Counted from the stretch's first letter, positions 35,324 to 44,457 are shown. The stretch: DNA of 64,000 nt from Kordiimonas gwangyangensis DSM 19435 = JCM 12864 (GCF_000375545.1 NZ_AQXF01000004.1:124001-188000); one strand, 5' to 3'. Numbers and translations: made by a program. Notes: generated by a model not told the origin, from the sequence alone.

Positions 35324-37038
35324 CAGATGTTCCCCTTTCTGGCTTCTTCGGCGAGATGGGTGGCATTCCGCATTGCGAGCGCCATGATGGTGAGCGTGGG
35401 GTTCTTGTCAGGGTTTGAGGGCAGCACCGCGCCGTCAAACACAAACAGGTTCTTCACGTCCCAGGACTGGCCCCAGTTGTTGACCACGCTTGTATTCGGG
35501 TCATCGCCCATGCGCGCACAGCCAACTTCGTGGATGATCTCGCCGCCCTTGGCAATGGCGTCACGGCCATCAGTGTCGCCGCCCCATGTAACCTTGCCGC
35601 CAAGCCGGTCGATCAGTTCTACGAAGGTCTGGCGCATGTGGCTGGCCTGGTTGATTTCGTGGTCTGCCCACTTCCAGTGGAACCGCAGAACGGGAATGCC
35701 GAACCGGTCTTTCACCTCCGGGTCCAGCTCCGCATAGCAGTCGTCATTGGGGATCATCTCACCGCGGCCCGCGAGGTAAACCTCGGTACCATAGTGGCGG
35801 CGCATTTCCTCGCGCAGGCCTTTGCCAAAAGGCGCAGATCCATATTTTGCGAGGCCCGCAACCCCCATGCCGGGCATGCGTTGACCGCCGCCAACCTCAA
35901 TATGGTAGCCGCGCGGGAACGGCAGTTCGCCGCGCGCCTGCTGGCCATAGCCCCACCACGGCACATAGATGTGGGCGTTGGACATGCCATCGTCGTTCCG
36001 AGGTGGCATGCCTTCAAGCATCGGGATATGCCCGCCGGTGGATGCGCCTACGGTGTCCATCAGGTATTTGCCCACGGTCCCGCTTGAGTTGGCGAGGCCA
36101 TCGGTATGCCGTCCGTTTTTGGAGTTGAGCAGGATGCGCGCACTTTCAGCAGCACTGGCCGCCAGCACAACCGCGCGGGCTTTCACATGTTTGTGCTCCC
36201 CGGTCTTGCGGTCGATGTAGGTGACACCCTCGGCCTTGTCGCCCTTGCCCATATCAACGGTATAGACCATGGCGTCGGTGATGATATCCAGATTGCCGGT
36301 TTCAAGCGCCGGTGGGATCAGCACCGTTGTGGTCTGGAACATCGCCTTGATCGAACAGCCGCGCCCGCACGAGGTCGCGTAAAAACAGGCCTGTCGGCCG
36401 TTCATCGGTTTCTGGATGATGGCCGCGCGCATGGGGGCGACGGGAATGCCCATACTTTCAAACCCGCGTGCGAGCATGATCTCATGCAGGCGGCGGTTCG
36501 GCGTTTCATGTAGGATGCCCGGCGGGCTGTCGGGCGTGTTCTCAAGGTTCGCGCCGTGGAACTCACCGCCGCCGGTGACGCCCACAATCTCCTCCGTCTT
36601 GTCGTACCAGGGGGCCAGTTCCTCATAGGTCATCGGCCAGTCAACACCGAGGCCATCACGGCTGTAGGGCTTGAAATCATATTCTCCGAAGCGTAGCGAG
36701 ATCCGGCCCCAGTGGTTGGTGCGGCCGCCCAGCATGCGCGGGCGCCACCACATGAACTCTTCCTTGCCGGGTGCAGTGGTATAGGGCTCGCCCGGTACGG
36801 TCCAGCCGCCATCAACGGTAGCGTCATAATAGCCGAACGGCTTGTCGGGCGTGGACACGCCGCGGAGGGGCGCCTCATCGTTCGTATTGAACATGGGCGT
36901 CTCTTCTTCAGGCTTATAGTCGCGGCCCGCTTCCAGCATCAGGACCTTCAGGCCCTTTTTCGCCAGAATATAAGCGCTCATGCCGCCGCCAGCGCCCGAC
37001 CCGACGATGACAACATCATAAGGTGTGGATTGTTTCAC
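35323..37038 (-). CDS. GMC-family FAD oxidoreductase, probable glycoside 3-dehydrogenase large subunit
   Basis: 571 residues, with the FAD motif VVIVGSGAGGGMSAYILAKKG at the N-terminus, ATSCGRGCSIKAMFQTT in the middle and the GMC C-terminal block HEVGCARMGDDPNTS followed by LFVFDGAVLPSNPDKNPTLTI (catalytic His and Asn). The frame runs on to 37128 but the GTG at 37038 has an AAGGGGAG Shine-Dalgarno and the extension would cross the promoter. It has no signal peptide of its own and should be exported with the Tat-bearing small subunit. Pairs of this type oxidise sugars at C3 or gluconate at C2; the DUF1080 partner favours glycoside 3-oxidation. Confidence 0.9.
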   Translation of the reverse strand: MKQSTPYDVVIVGSGAGGGMSAYILAKKGLKVLMLEAGRDYKPEEETPMFNTNDEAPLRGVSTPDKPFGYYDATVDGGWTVPGEPYTTAPGKEEFMWWRPRMLGGRTNHWGRISLRFGEYDFKPYSRDGLGVDWPMTYEELAPWYDKTEEIVGVTGGGEFHGANLENTPDSPPGILHETPNRRLHEIMLARGFESMGIPVAPMRAAIIQKPMNGRQACFYATSCGRGCSIKAMFQTTTVLIPPALETGNLDIITDAMVYTVDMGKGDKAEGVTYIDRKTGEHKHVKARAVVLAASAAESARILLNSKNGRHTDGLANSSGTVGKYLMDTVGASTGGHIPMLEGMPPRNDDGMSNAHIYVPWWGYGQQARGELPFPRGYHIEVGGGQRMPGMGVAGLAKYGSAPFGKGLREEMRRHYGTEVYLAGRGEMIPNDDCYAELDPEVKDRFGIPVLRFHWKWADHEINQASHMRQTFVELIDRLGGKVTWGGDTDGRDAIAKGGEIIHEVGCARMGDDPNTSVVNNWGQSWDVKNLFVFDGAVLPSNPDKNPTLTIMALAMRNATHLAEEARKGNI

Positions 37039-37099
37039 GGATGCTCCCCTTCTTCCCGTCGCACTCGGCGGCTCCCCGCCAGCACGTGATGCGCTAAAA

Positions 37100-37128
37100 A
37101 TGTAACCGGTTACATAAGCCCTTGTCAA
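37100..37128 (-). promoter_or_regulatory. LacI promoter/operator module 2
   Basis: On the minus strand: TTGACA, 17-base spacer, TTACAT, with TGTAACCGGTTACA (37101-37114) over the -10. It is nearly identical to the module at 31824-31852 and drives the GMC-small subunit-DUF1080 operon toward the middle of the locus. Confidence 0.8.
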
Positions 37129-37304
37129 TCAACTGAACGATACAGGCTTCAGGGCGCATTGTCTGCAGTGTGGTCGATGCGCGAGTCGCGGCAGTTTCAC
37201 AGTTTCTCAATTGAGGGGCATGGTTTTATGTGTTGCGCCCGGATTGTGAAAAACCTTTCCAAACATACGTTTGCAGGAACAATAACCTTGACTTTCAGTT
37301 TTAT

Positions 37305-37326
37305 TATACAATTTACAAAAATGTAT
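37305..37326 (+). promoter_or_regulatory. AT-rich inverted repeat, candidate BigR-type operator
   Basis: ATACA-N11-TGTAT (37306-37326) in an AT-rich stretch just before the peroxiredoxin gene. BigR/SqrR repressors bind AT-rich imperfect palindromes in front of such operons; the exact base match here is not established. Confidence 0.4.
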
Positions 37327-37361
37327 TATATTGAAGTGTAATTGAAATTGGAGTGATATAT

Positions 37362-38030
37362 ATGGCCAGCTTTGAGCATTCAGAAAACCCCGTCGCAGGT
37401 CGTGCCTTGCGCCTCAATGACCCGGCGCCTGTGTTTGTGGCGCGTACCACCATGGGGGTGCGCAGCCTTACCGACTACCGGGGTAAATGGCTGGTCCTCT
37501 TTTCGCACCCTGCTGACTTCACCCCCGTATGCACTACCGAATTCATCGCGCTTGAAAAGGCGGCGGATAAATTCCGCGCGCTTGGCTGTGAGCTTCTCGG
37601 CCTGTCGGCGGATAGTATCTATTCCCACCTCGCCTGGGTACAGAATATCGAGGAACGTTTTGGTGTCACCATCAGCTTCCCGATTATCGAGGATCTCTCG
37701 CTCTCGATCGCGGAAGCTTACGGCATGATTGACGAAACCTCGGTCAGCACGGCAACGGTGCGGTCCGTCTTTTTCATCGACCCCGAGGGCATCGTGCGCG
37801 CGCAGGTGCATTACCCCGCCACTGTTGGCCGATCGGTGGATGAACTTCTGCGGGTGCTGACCGCCCTGCGCGCTACCGAGGTGGGTGATGTGGCTGCGCC
37901 CGAAGGCTGGCGCCCTGAAGGCACGCTTCTGAAGGCACCACCAACCACCATGGATGAAGTGCGTGCGCGCCTTGGTGCAAATGGCGGGGCGTCACAAGAC
38001 TGGTATTTTGCGGAGGCTGACCGTGGCTGA
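37362..38030 (+). CDS. 1-Cys peroxiredoxin (AhpC/TSA, Prx6 type)
   Basis: Reduces peroxides, and possibly persulfides, in the cytosol. The 222-residue protein has the peroxidatic motif HPADFTPVCTTEF (Cys near residue 53), the Arg of TATVRSVFFIDPEGIVR and a long C-terminal extension as in Prx6-type enzymes. Start ATG 37362 follows GGAG by 8 bases; a GTG at 37353 overlaps that Shine-Dalgarno. It is the first gene of the operon and overlaps the ArsR regulator gene, so redox defence and persulfide sensing are co-expressed. Confidence 0.9.
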   Translation: MASFEHSENPVAGRALRLNDPAPVFVARTTMGVRSLTDYRGKWLVLFSHPADFTPVCTTEFIALEKAADKFRALGCELLGLSADSIYSHLAWVQNIEERFGVTISFPIIEDLSLSIAEAYGMIDETSVSTATVRSVFFIDPEGIVRAQVHYPATVGRSVDELLRVLTALRATEVGDVAAPEGWRPEGTLLKAPPTTMDEVRARLGANGGASQDWYFAEADRG

Positions 38031-38445
38031 TGGCAACACCGATATCGTACGCGCAAAAGCGACCGAAGTTGCGGGGCTGATGAAGACACTGTCGCACCCC
38101 AACCGGTTGCTGATCGCTTGCGAGCTGATGAAAGGCGAACTGTCGGTCAGCGACATTGAGGCAGGCAGCGGCGTGCGGCAGCCGGTGCTCTCGCGCGAAT
38201 TGGCGCGGCTGCGCGACGAAGACCTTGTTGAAACGCGACGTGAATCAAAGGCGATTTTTTATAGCCTCAAGGATGGCCGGCTCAAGCAGCTGATGGAAGT
38301 GCTTTGCCTCGCGTTTGGCGGGATGGCCGCCTCGGGCTTGCCGCCGCGTCCCGCCATGGCCCCAAGCACGCCCGGCTACCCGACCATTGACGGCCAGCGC
38401 GCCGCCCGTGTGCGCCTGAGGCCTGACCCTTACCGCAAAGACTAA
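38023..38445 (+). CDS. ArsR-family persulfide-responsive repressor, BigR/SqrR-like
   Basis: A 140-residue winged-helix regulator. It has the fingerprint of the BigR/SqrR group: LSHPNRLLIACELMKGELSVSDIE and the recognition helix RQPVLSRELARLRD. Two Cys (Cys33 in IACEL and Cys95 in VLCLAFGG), 62 residues apart, are placed like the pair that forms a di- or tetrasulfide in SqrR and BigR. GTG start at 38023 has GGAGG six bases upstream and overlaps the peroxiredoxin stop. Downstream are a persulfide dioxygenase and SQR, its classical targets. The C-terminal tail is Pro/Arg-rich. Confidence 0.88.
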   Translation: MADGNTDIVRAKATEVAGLMKTLSHPNRLLIACELMKGELSVSDIEAGSGVRQPVLSRELARLRDEDLVETRRESKAIFYSLKDGRLKQLMEVLCLAFGGMAASGLPPRPAMAPSTPGYPTIDGQRAARVRLRPDPYRKD

Positions 38446-38495
38446 AACACAAAAAAGCGGCCATAAGTGCCGCCCTACCGGGACTGGAGAAAGAG

Positions 38496-39359
38496 ATGAA
38501 ACCGACTGTTACAAAGTTCTTCGATGAACCAACCAACACCTTCAGCTATGTGGTGACCGACCCCGCGACCAAGCAGTGTGCGATCATCGATTCCGTGCTT
38601 GAATATGCGCCGAACTCGGGCCGTACCAGCAAGGTTGGCGCGGATGCGATCATCGCGTTTGTGCGCGCGGAAGGTCTGAGCGTTGAGTGGATCCTTGAAA
38701 CCCACGTGCACGCCGACCACCTGTCCGCCGCGCCCTACCTGCAGCAGCAACTGGGCGGCAAACTTGCGATCGGTAGCCACATCACCACCGTGCAAAATGT
38801 GTTCGGCAAGCTTTTTAACGCAGGGCACGAGTTCGCCCGCGACGGCAGCCAGTTTGATGTGCTGTTCGAGGATGGGGATGAGTTTGCCATCGGCACCATT
38901 CAGGCCAAGGCGATCCATACCCCCGGCCATACCCCGGCCTGCATGACCTATGTCATCGGCGACGCAGGCTTTGTGGGCGACACGCTGTTCATGCCTGACT
39001 ATGGCACAGCACGCTGCGACTTCCCCGGTGGTGACGCCAATACACTCTATCAGTCCGTACAGAAGATTTTTGCCCTGCCGGATGAGACCCGTCTTTTCAT
39101 GTGCCACGACTACAAGGCGCCCGGCCGCGACACCTATGAGTGGGAGACCACCGTGGGCGAGGAGCGCCGCAAGAATATTCATGTGCATGAAGGCACAACC
39201 GCCGAAGAGTTTGTTGAGATGCGCACCAAACGGGATGCCACGCTCGACATGCCGCGCCTGATCCTGCCGTCCGTGCAGGTGAACATGCGCGCGGGCCAGA
39301 TGCCGCCCGCTGAGGATAACGGCATGCGCTACCTCAAAATCCCGCTCGACGCGATCTGA
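38496..39359 (+). CDS. Persulfide dioxygenase, ETHE1/Blh-type metallo-beta-lactamase-fold
   Basis: Oxidises glutathione persulfide (or similar) to sulfite with a mononuclear iron. The 287 residues include the metal motif THVHADHLSAA (about 68-78, HxHxDH), IHTPGHTPACMTY, GDTLFMPDYGTARCDFPGGD and FMCHDYKAPGRDTYEWETT. These blocks are typical of ETHE1 and of the BigR-linked hydrolase Blh. It stands between the BigR-like repressor and the SQR fusion with a clear AGAAAGAG Shine-Dalgarno. Family call is firm. Confidence 0.93.
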   Translation: MKPTVTKFFDEPTNTFSYVVTDPATKQCAIIDSVLEYAPNSGRTSKVGADAIIAFVRAEGLSVEWILETHVHADHLSAAPYLQQQLGGKLAIGSHITTVQNVFGKLFNAGHEFARDGSQFDVLFEDGDEFAIGTIQAKAIHTPGHTPACMTYVIGDAGFVGDTLFMPDYGTARCDFPGGDANTLYQSVQKIFALPDETRLFMCHDYKAPGRDTYEWETTVGEERRKNIHVHEGTTAEEFVEMRTKRDATLDMPRLILPSVQVNMRAGQMPPAEDNGMRYLKIPLDAI

Positions 39360-39390
39360 CGCGCCGCCCGTCGCGAAGAGAAAGGAATTC

Positions 39391-41148
39391 ATGATGGATA
39401 TCAGGAAAGTCACTCCGGCGCTGTCGGTCTCGCCGCAAGTATCGGTGCAGGATATCGCTGCACTTCAGGGCCTTGGTTTCAAGGGGCTGATCAACGTACG
39501 GCCTGACGGTGAGGAAGACGGTCAGCCCACCTCGGCCGAAATGGAAGCGGCGGCGGCCGCAAGTGGCCTTGCCTATGTGCATATTCCCGTTGTCTCCGGC
39601 AAGATGACCGACGCGGATATTGAGGCTTTCAGACAGGCGCGCTCCACCATGCTGGGGCCTGTGCTTTCCTTCTGCCGCACGGGTACGCGCGCCATAACCC
39701 TGTGGGCGATCACACAGGCGCCCACGCTCTCAAATGAGGCGATCATCGCCACAGCGGCAGACGCGGGCTATGACCTTGCCGGCAAAGCCGCAGACCTTGA
39801 TGCCCGCCGCGTGAGTGCCGCCCAGGCGCATGAGAAACCGTCAGCACCACAGGCTGCCGCGCATACCTATGATGTGGTTATTGTGGGCGGTGGTGCGGGT
39901 GGCCTTGCGGCGGCGGCGAGCCTCCTGAAGCGCCGCCCCGGCCTTGACATCGCGGTGATTGAGCCCCGCGAAACGCACTATTATCAGCCCGGCTGGACGC
40001 TGGTGGGCGGCGGCGTATTCTCCCGCGACCAGACCAAACGCGCCATGGCCAAGGTCATGCCGAAGGGTGTGAAATGGCTTCGCGCCGCTGCCGCCGGTTT
40101 CGCGCCCGAGCGCAACAGTGTCATCCTCGAAAGCGGGGATGAGGTTCGCTACCGCGCGCTAGTGGTGGCGCCGGGCCTCAAGCTTCTGTGGGACAAGGTG
40201 GCGGGCCTCAAGGACACCTTGGGCAAAAACGGTGTCACCTCCAACTATATGTTCGATATGGCCCCCTATACTTGGGACCTGGTGAAATCCCTCAAGGGTG
40301 GGAAGGCGCTTTTCACCCAGCCGCCCATGCCGATCAAATGTGCGGGCGCACCGCAAAAGGCCATGTATCTGGCGTGCGACCACTGGGCCCGCACTGGCCA
40401 GCTTGATGGCATTGATGTCGCCTTCCATACCGCAGGCGGCGCGCTTTTTGGTGTTGCCGACTATGTGCCCGCATTGATGGGTTATGTGGAAAAATACGGC
40501 GCCAAGCTCAATATGCTTGAGAATCTCATCGCGGTGGACGGTGAGCGCAAGGTCGCAACCTTTGATGTGACGGACGCGAACGGCAACACCGAGAAGGTGG
40601 AACGCCCGTTCGACATGATCCACGTGTGCCCGCCGCAAGGGCCGCTCGATTTTATCCACACCTCGCCGCTTGCGAATGAGGCTGGCTGGGTTGATGTGAA
40701 TGCGGAAACCCTGCAGCACACCAGATACGGCAATGTGTTTGGCATCGGTGACGGCACCAGCGCGCCCAACGCCAAAACCGCGGCCGCTGTGCGCAAGCAG
40801 GCGCCGGTGGTGGCGACCAATGTGCTCTCGGTACTTGAAGGCAAACAGTCGGCGGCGATTTATGCGGGCTATGGTTCCTGCCCGCTGACGGTTGAGCGCG
40901 GCAAGGTGGTGCTGGCCGAGTTCGGCTATGGGGGCGTGCTGCAGCCAACTTTCCCCAAATGGCTTGTGAACGGCACCAAACCCTCTGCCCTTGCATGGTT
41001 TTTGAAAGAGAAGCTCATGCCCGCACTTTATTTCGACCTCATGCTCAAAGGGCATGAGTGGCTCGCCAAGCCTGAAATCATTTCCCACAAGCCTGTGCTG
41101 CATGAAGCGCAGGAAGCGTGTGATTTTTCTGAAACCAAAGCCAGCTAG
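39391..41148 (+). CDS. DUF442 phosphatase-like domain fused to sulfide:quinone oxidoreductase
   Basis: Two domains in 585 residues. Residues 1 to about 115 are a DUF442 (TIGR01244) domain, with GLINVRPDGEEDGQPTS and the CX4R loop SFCRTGTRAITLW (Cys near 95). From about residue 158 a flavoprotein follows with YDVVIVGGGAGGLAAAASLL and YYQPGWTLVGGG. The SQR redox Cys are placed in IKCAGAPQKAMYL (about 316) and GYGSCPLTVERG (about 493), with the C-terminal membrane-associating helices (LKEKLMPALYFDLMLKG). It would oxidise sulfide at the membrane and pass persulfide to the dioxygenase upstream. In related genomes the two parts can be separate genes; here they are one. Confidence 0.9.
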   Translation: MMDIRKVTPALSVSPQVSVQDIAALQGLGFKGLINVRPDGEEDGQPTSAEMEAAAAASGLAYVHIPVVSGKMTDADIEAFRQARSTMLGPVLSFCRTGTRAITLWAITQAPTLSNEAIIATAADAGYDLAGKAADLDARRVSAAQAHEKPSAPQAAAHTYDVVIVGGGAGGLAAAASLLKRRPGLDIAVIEPRETHYYQPGWTLVGGGVFSRDQTKRAMAKVMPKGVKWLRAAAAGFAPERNSVILESGDEVRYRALVVAPGLKLLWDKVAGLKDTLGKNGVTSNYMFDMAPYTWDLVKSLKGGKALFTQPPMPIKCAGAPQKAMYLACDHWARTGQLDGIDVAFHTAGGALFGVADYVPALMGYVEKYGAKLNMLENLIAVDGERKVATFDVTDANGNTEKVERPFDMIHVCPPQGPLDFIHTSPLANEAGWVDVNAETLQHTRYGNVFGIGDGTSAPNAKTAAAVRKQAPVVATNVLSVLEGKQSAAIYAGYGSCPLTVERGKVVLAEFGYGGVLQPTFPKWLVNGTKPSALAWFLKEKLMPALYFDLMLKGHEWLAKPEIISHKPVLHEAQEACDFSETKAS

Positions 41149-41167
41149 GCCAAGCGGAATAACTGTC

Positions 41168-42886
41168 ATGGGGCTTGCAGCGCAGCTTTCCCGCTTTCTC
41201 CCCTGCCTTGAATGGGGCAGGGGCTACACCCGCGAAACCCTCGTAAGCGACGTGACGGCGGCGGTGATTGTCACCATCATGCTGATCCCGCAGTCGCTTG
41301 CCTACGCCATGCTGGCAGGCCTGCCGCCCGAGGTGGGGCTATACGCCAGCATGATGCCGCTTGTGCTGTATGCCGTCTTTGGCACCAGTCGTACGCTGGC
41401 TGTAGGGCCGGTGGCCGTGGCGTCGCTCATGTCCGCGGCGGCGGTGGGGGCTGTGGTGAAGCAGGGCACAACCGGCTATGTGGAAGCCTCAATTCTGCTC
41501 GCGCTCCTTTCTGCTGCATGGCTGTTGCTGATGGGGTTTTTCAGGCTCGGTTTCCTTGCCAATTTCCTCAGCCATCCGGTCATATCCGGTTTTATTTCTG
41601 CGTCCGGTATCCTGATTGCGGTTAGCCAGCTGAAACATGTGCTGGGCGTGAAGGCGTCCGGCCATACCTTGCCGGAGGTTGTCTCCTCGCTTGGTGCAAA
41701 CCTGCAGGACGCCAATGGCTATACGCTTCTTATCGGCGCATCATGCCTTGCCTTCCTGTGGTTTGTGCGGCTGCGCCTCGGCAAGCTGCTGGCATCCCTC
41801 GGTGTGCCCAAAGGGATGGCGGGTTTCATCGTCAAGGCAGGGCCGGTGTTGACCGTCATCGTGACCATCTTGGTCACCAGTCTGTGGCAGCTTGACCGCG
41901 AGGGTGTCGCGATTGTTGGCGCGGTGCCTGCGGGTCTGCCGGCATTCACTTTCAACCTGCCTGGCCTTGAGCTTGTGAAAACCTTGCTGCTGCCCGCCTT
42001 CCTCATCAGTGTCATCGGTTTTGTGGAATCGGTCTCGGTCGCCCAAACCCTTGCCGCCAAACGCCGTCAGCGCATTGACCCCAATCAGGAGCTGATTGCG
42101 CTAGGCGCGGCCAACTTGGGCTCGGGCCTGTCGGGCGGGTATGTGGTCACCGGCGGCTTTGCACGTTCTGTGGTCAATTTTGATGCTGGGGCGCAAACGC
42201 CAGCGGCGGGTGTGTTCACAGCGGTTGGCATGGCGGTGGCGACGCTCTTTCTCACGCCGCTCATTCATTACCTGCCCAAGGCAACGCTGGCGGCTACCAT
42301 CATCGTGGCTGTGCTCGCGCTCGTTGATTTTCGCATGATGCGGGAAATCTGGGTCTACTCGAAGCAGGACTTTCTTGCGATGGCGGCCACAGTGGCGCTC
42401 ACCCTTGGTGTGAGTGTTGAGGTCGGCGTGGCGTCGGGGGTCATCCTGTCCGTGTTGCTGCATCTCTATAAAAGCAGTCGCCCGCACTGTGCCGTTGTTG
42501 GCCTCGTGCCGGGGACGGAGCATTTCCGCAATATCCTCAGGCATGAGGTTGAAACCTGCGAGACCATCGTGACCCTGCGCATTGATGAAAGCCTCTATTT
42601 CGCCAATGCCCGCTTCCTTGAGGACAAGGTCTATAGCCTTCTGGCCGCCAATGCGAAGCTCAAACATGTGGTGCTCATGTGCCCGGCGGTGAATGAGATT
42701 GACGCCAGCGCGCTTGAAAGTCTTGAGGCCATCAATCACCGTCTTGCCTCAGCCGGGGTGAAGTTTCACCTCAGCGAAGTGAAGGGGCCGGTGATGGACA
42801 GGCTGAAGCGTTCGCACTTCCTTGAAGCCCTGAGCGGGCAGGTTTTCCTCAGTCAGTATCAGGCCTACCGGACACTGGCGTCTTAA
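41168..42886 (+). CDS. SulP-family anion transporter with STAS domain
   Basis: A 572-residue inner-membrane transporter. Seen: LVSDVTAAVIVTIMLIPQSLAYAMLAGLPPEVGLY, the SulP signature at the start, SHPVISGFISASGILIA, LGAANLGSGLSGGYVVTGGFARS in the middle and a C-terminal STAS domain (ETIVTLRIDESLYFANARF, VVLMCPAVNEIDASALESL). ATG 41168 is chosen since earlier starts lie inside the SQR reading frame. Located after SQR and persulfide dioxygenase, it may export sulfite or sulfate produced by them, or take up sulfate. The direction is not decided by sequence. Confidence 0.88.
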   Translation: MGLAAQLSRFLPCLEWGRGYTRETLVSDVTAAVIVTIMLIPQSLAYAMLAGLPPEVGLYASMMPLVLYAVFGTSRTLAVGPVAVASLMSAAAVGAVVKQGTTGYVEASILLALLSAAWLLLMGFFRLGFLANFLSHPVISGFISASGILIAVSQLKHVLGVKASGHTLPEVVSSLGANLQDANGYTLLIGASCLAFLWFVRLRLGKLLASLGVPKGMAGFIVKAGPVLTVIVTILVTSLWQLDREGVAIVGAVPAGLPAFTFNLPGLELVKTLLLPAFLISVIGFVESVSVAQTLAAKRRQRIDPNQELIALGAANLGSGLSGGYVVTGGFARSVVNFDAGAQTPAAGVFTAVGMAVATLFLTPLIHYLPKATLAATIIVAVLALVDFRMMREIWVYSKQDFLAMAATVALTLGVSVEVGVASGVILSVLLHLYKSSRPHCAVVGLVPGTEHFRNILRHEVETCETIVTLRIDESLYFANARFLEDKVYSLLAANAKLKHVVLMCPAVNEIDASALESLEAINHRLASAGVKFHLSEVKGPVMDRLKRSHFLEALSGQVFLSQYQAYRTLAS

Positions 42887-43050
42887 AGTGATTTTAGTTG
42901 CACCTCGGCTCCCGTTCCCCATGGCGGCGCCGTATGGATATGGTATGATAAAGGCCATGCGCGCGCCGCTTTTGGGGCTTGGAAAACCCACCCCGGCGCG
43001 GCGGCATGACAATCAGAAATCAAAACGTGGCTCACAGGAGGGCCTCCCCA

Positions 43051-44358
43051 ATGCTGAATGAAGCGAAAAAACCAGTTGCCGTGACCCCCACGAACGCCGA
43101 GCTTTGGGCGCGGCGGGAGCAGGCCGTGCCGCGCGGTGTGGGCAGCATGCACCAGCGCTTCTCCGCGCATGCCGAGAATGCGGAAATCTGGGACGTTGAG
43201 GGCAAGCGCTATATCGACTTCGCGACCGGTATTGCGGTGACGAACACCGGCCATGGTGACCCGCGTATTGTGGCGGCAGTGAAAGCGCAGATCGATGCTT
43301 TCTCCCACACCTGTTTCCAGGTCACACCGTATGAAAGCTATATCACGCTGGCGGAGCGGCTGAACGCACTCGCCCCCGGTGATACGCCGAAGAAAACCAT
43401 TTTCCTCACCACGGGGGCCGAGGCGGTTGAGAATGCGGTCAAGATCGCGCGGGCGGCCACGGGGCGCTACGGCATCATCGCCTTCAAGGGCGGCTTCCAT
43501 GGCCGCACCATGATGGGCATGGCGCTTACGGGTAAAGTCGCGCCCTATAAGGCTGGCTTTGGCCCGTTCCCACAAGGCATCTACCATGTGCCCTATCCGG
43601 TGCCGTACCACGGTGTGACAGAAGAGATGGCGCTTGAAGGCATCGCTGACCTCTTTAAGGCTGACATCGCACCCACAGACGTTGCCGCCATCATTCTTGA
43701 ACCCGTGCAGGGCGAGGGTGGTTTTTATGCCGCCTCGCCTGCTTTCATGAAAGCGCTGCGTGAGCTCTGTGACCAGCACGGCATCCTCTTGATCTGTGAT
43801 GAAATCCAGTCCGGCTTCGCCCGTACGGGCCGCCTGTTCGCGACCGAGCATTCGGGTGTGGAGCCTGACCTCATGACCATCGCCAAAGCCATGGCGGGTG
43901 GTTTCCCCATCTCGGGCGTGATCGGCAAGGCTGACGTGATGGATGCGGCTGCACCGGGTGGGCTTGGCGGCACCTATGGTGGCTCCCCGCTCGGCTGCAC
44001 CGCAGGCCTCACGGTGCTGGATATCATCGAGGAAGATGACCTCTGCACGCGTGCGCACACGATCGGCACACTCTTCGCACAGCGGCTTGAGGCGATGAAG
44101 GCTGCAGGCGCCAGCGAAATTGGCGATATCCGCGCCCTTGGTGCGATGATTGCGATCGAGATTGTCAAGGACGGTAACGCAGACGAACCGGACCCTGCGC
44201 GTACCACCGAGATTGTCAAAAAAGCCGCAGAAGCGGGGCTTATCCTGCTCTCCTGCGGTATTCGCGGTAACGTCATCCGCTTCCTGCCAGCGCTCACTGC
44301 GTCAGACGAAATCCTCCACGAAGGGCTCGATATCCTCGAGGCTGTTTTGAAAGGGTGA
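43051..44358 (+). CDS. 4-aminobutyrate (GABA) aminotransferase-type class III transaminase
   Basis: A 435-residue PLP enzyme. Fold-type I class III features: FATGIAVTNTGHGDPRIV, FLTTGAEAVENAVKIARAATGR, AFKGGFHGRTMMGMALTGK, EPVQGEGGFY, ICDEIQSGFARTGR and the PLP Lys in MTIAKAMAGGFPISGVIG (about residue 280). The match to GabT is close along its length. ATG 43051 follows AGGAGG by 9 bases; earlier starts have no such signal. No succinate-semialdehyde dehydrogenase (gabD) is adjacent. It is monocistronic, with a long 164-base leader region after the SulP gene. Other omega-amino acids are possible substrates. Confidence 0.88.
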   Translation: MLNEAKKPVAVTPTNAELWARREQAVPRGVGSMHQRFSAHAENAEIWDVEGKRYIDFATGIAVTNTGHGDPRIVAAVKAQIDAFSHTCFQVTPYESYITLAERLNALAPGDTPKKTIFLTTGAEAVENAVKIARAATGRYGIIAFKGGFHGRTMMGMALTGKVAPYKAGFGPFPQGIYHVPYPVPYHGVTEEMALEGIADLFKADIAPTDVAAIILEPVQGEGGFYAASPAFMKALRELCDQHGILLICDEIQSGFARTGRLFATEHSGVEPDLMTIAKAMAGGFPISGVIGKADVMDAAAPGGLGGTYGGSPLGCTAGLTVLDIIEEDDLCTRAHTIGTLFAQRLEAMKAAGASEIGDIRALGAMIAIEIVKDGNADEPDPARTTEIVKKAAEAGLILLSCGIRGNVIRFLPALTASDEILHEGLDILEAVLKG

Positions 44359-44457
44359 TCATCAGGACAGCGCTGTGTAGGTGACCGGCCAGAAGAGAAA
44401 CTTTGCGAGAGCAAAATATTCTCGGCCGGTGAGGCTCTGGTGTCCTTGCGGGGTCAA

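Larger units (their letters stand above)
37039..37361. other. Intergenic region between two divergent operons
   Basis: No gene is credible here. The left part holds the LacI promoter/operator of the GMC operon (37100-37128). The right part (37260-37361) is strongly AT-rich and holds the control region of the peroxiredoxin-persulfide operon. Confidence 0.75.

Noticed and set aside
37159-37341. A 60-residue frame upstream of the peroxiredoxin
   Set aside because: It covers the AT-rich control region, has no ribosome-binding site and no plausible product.
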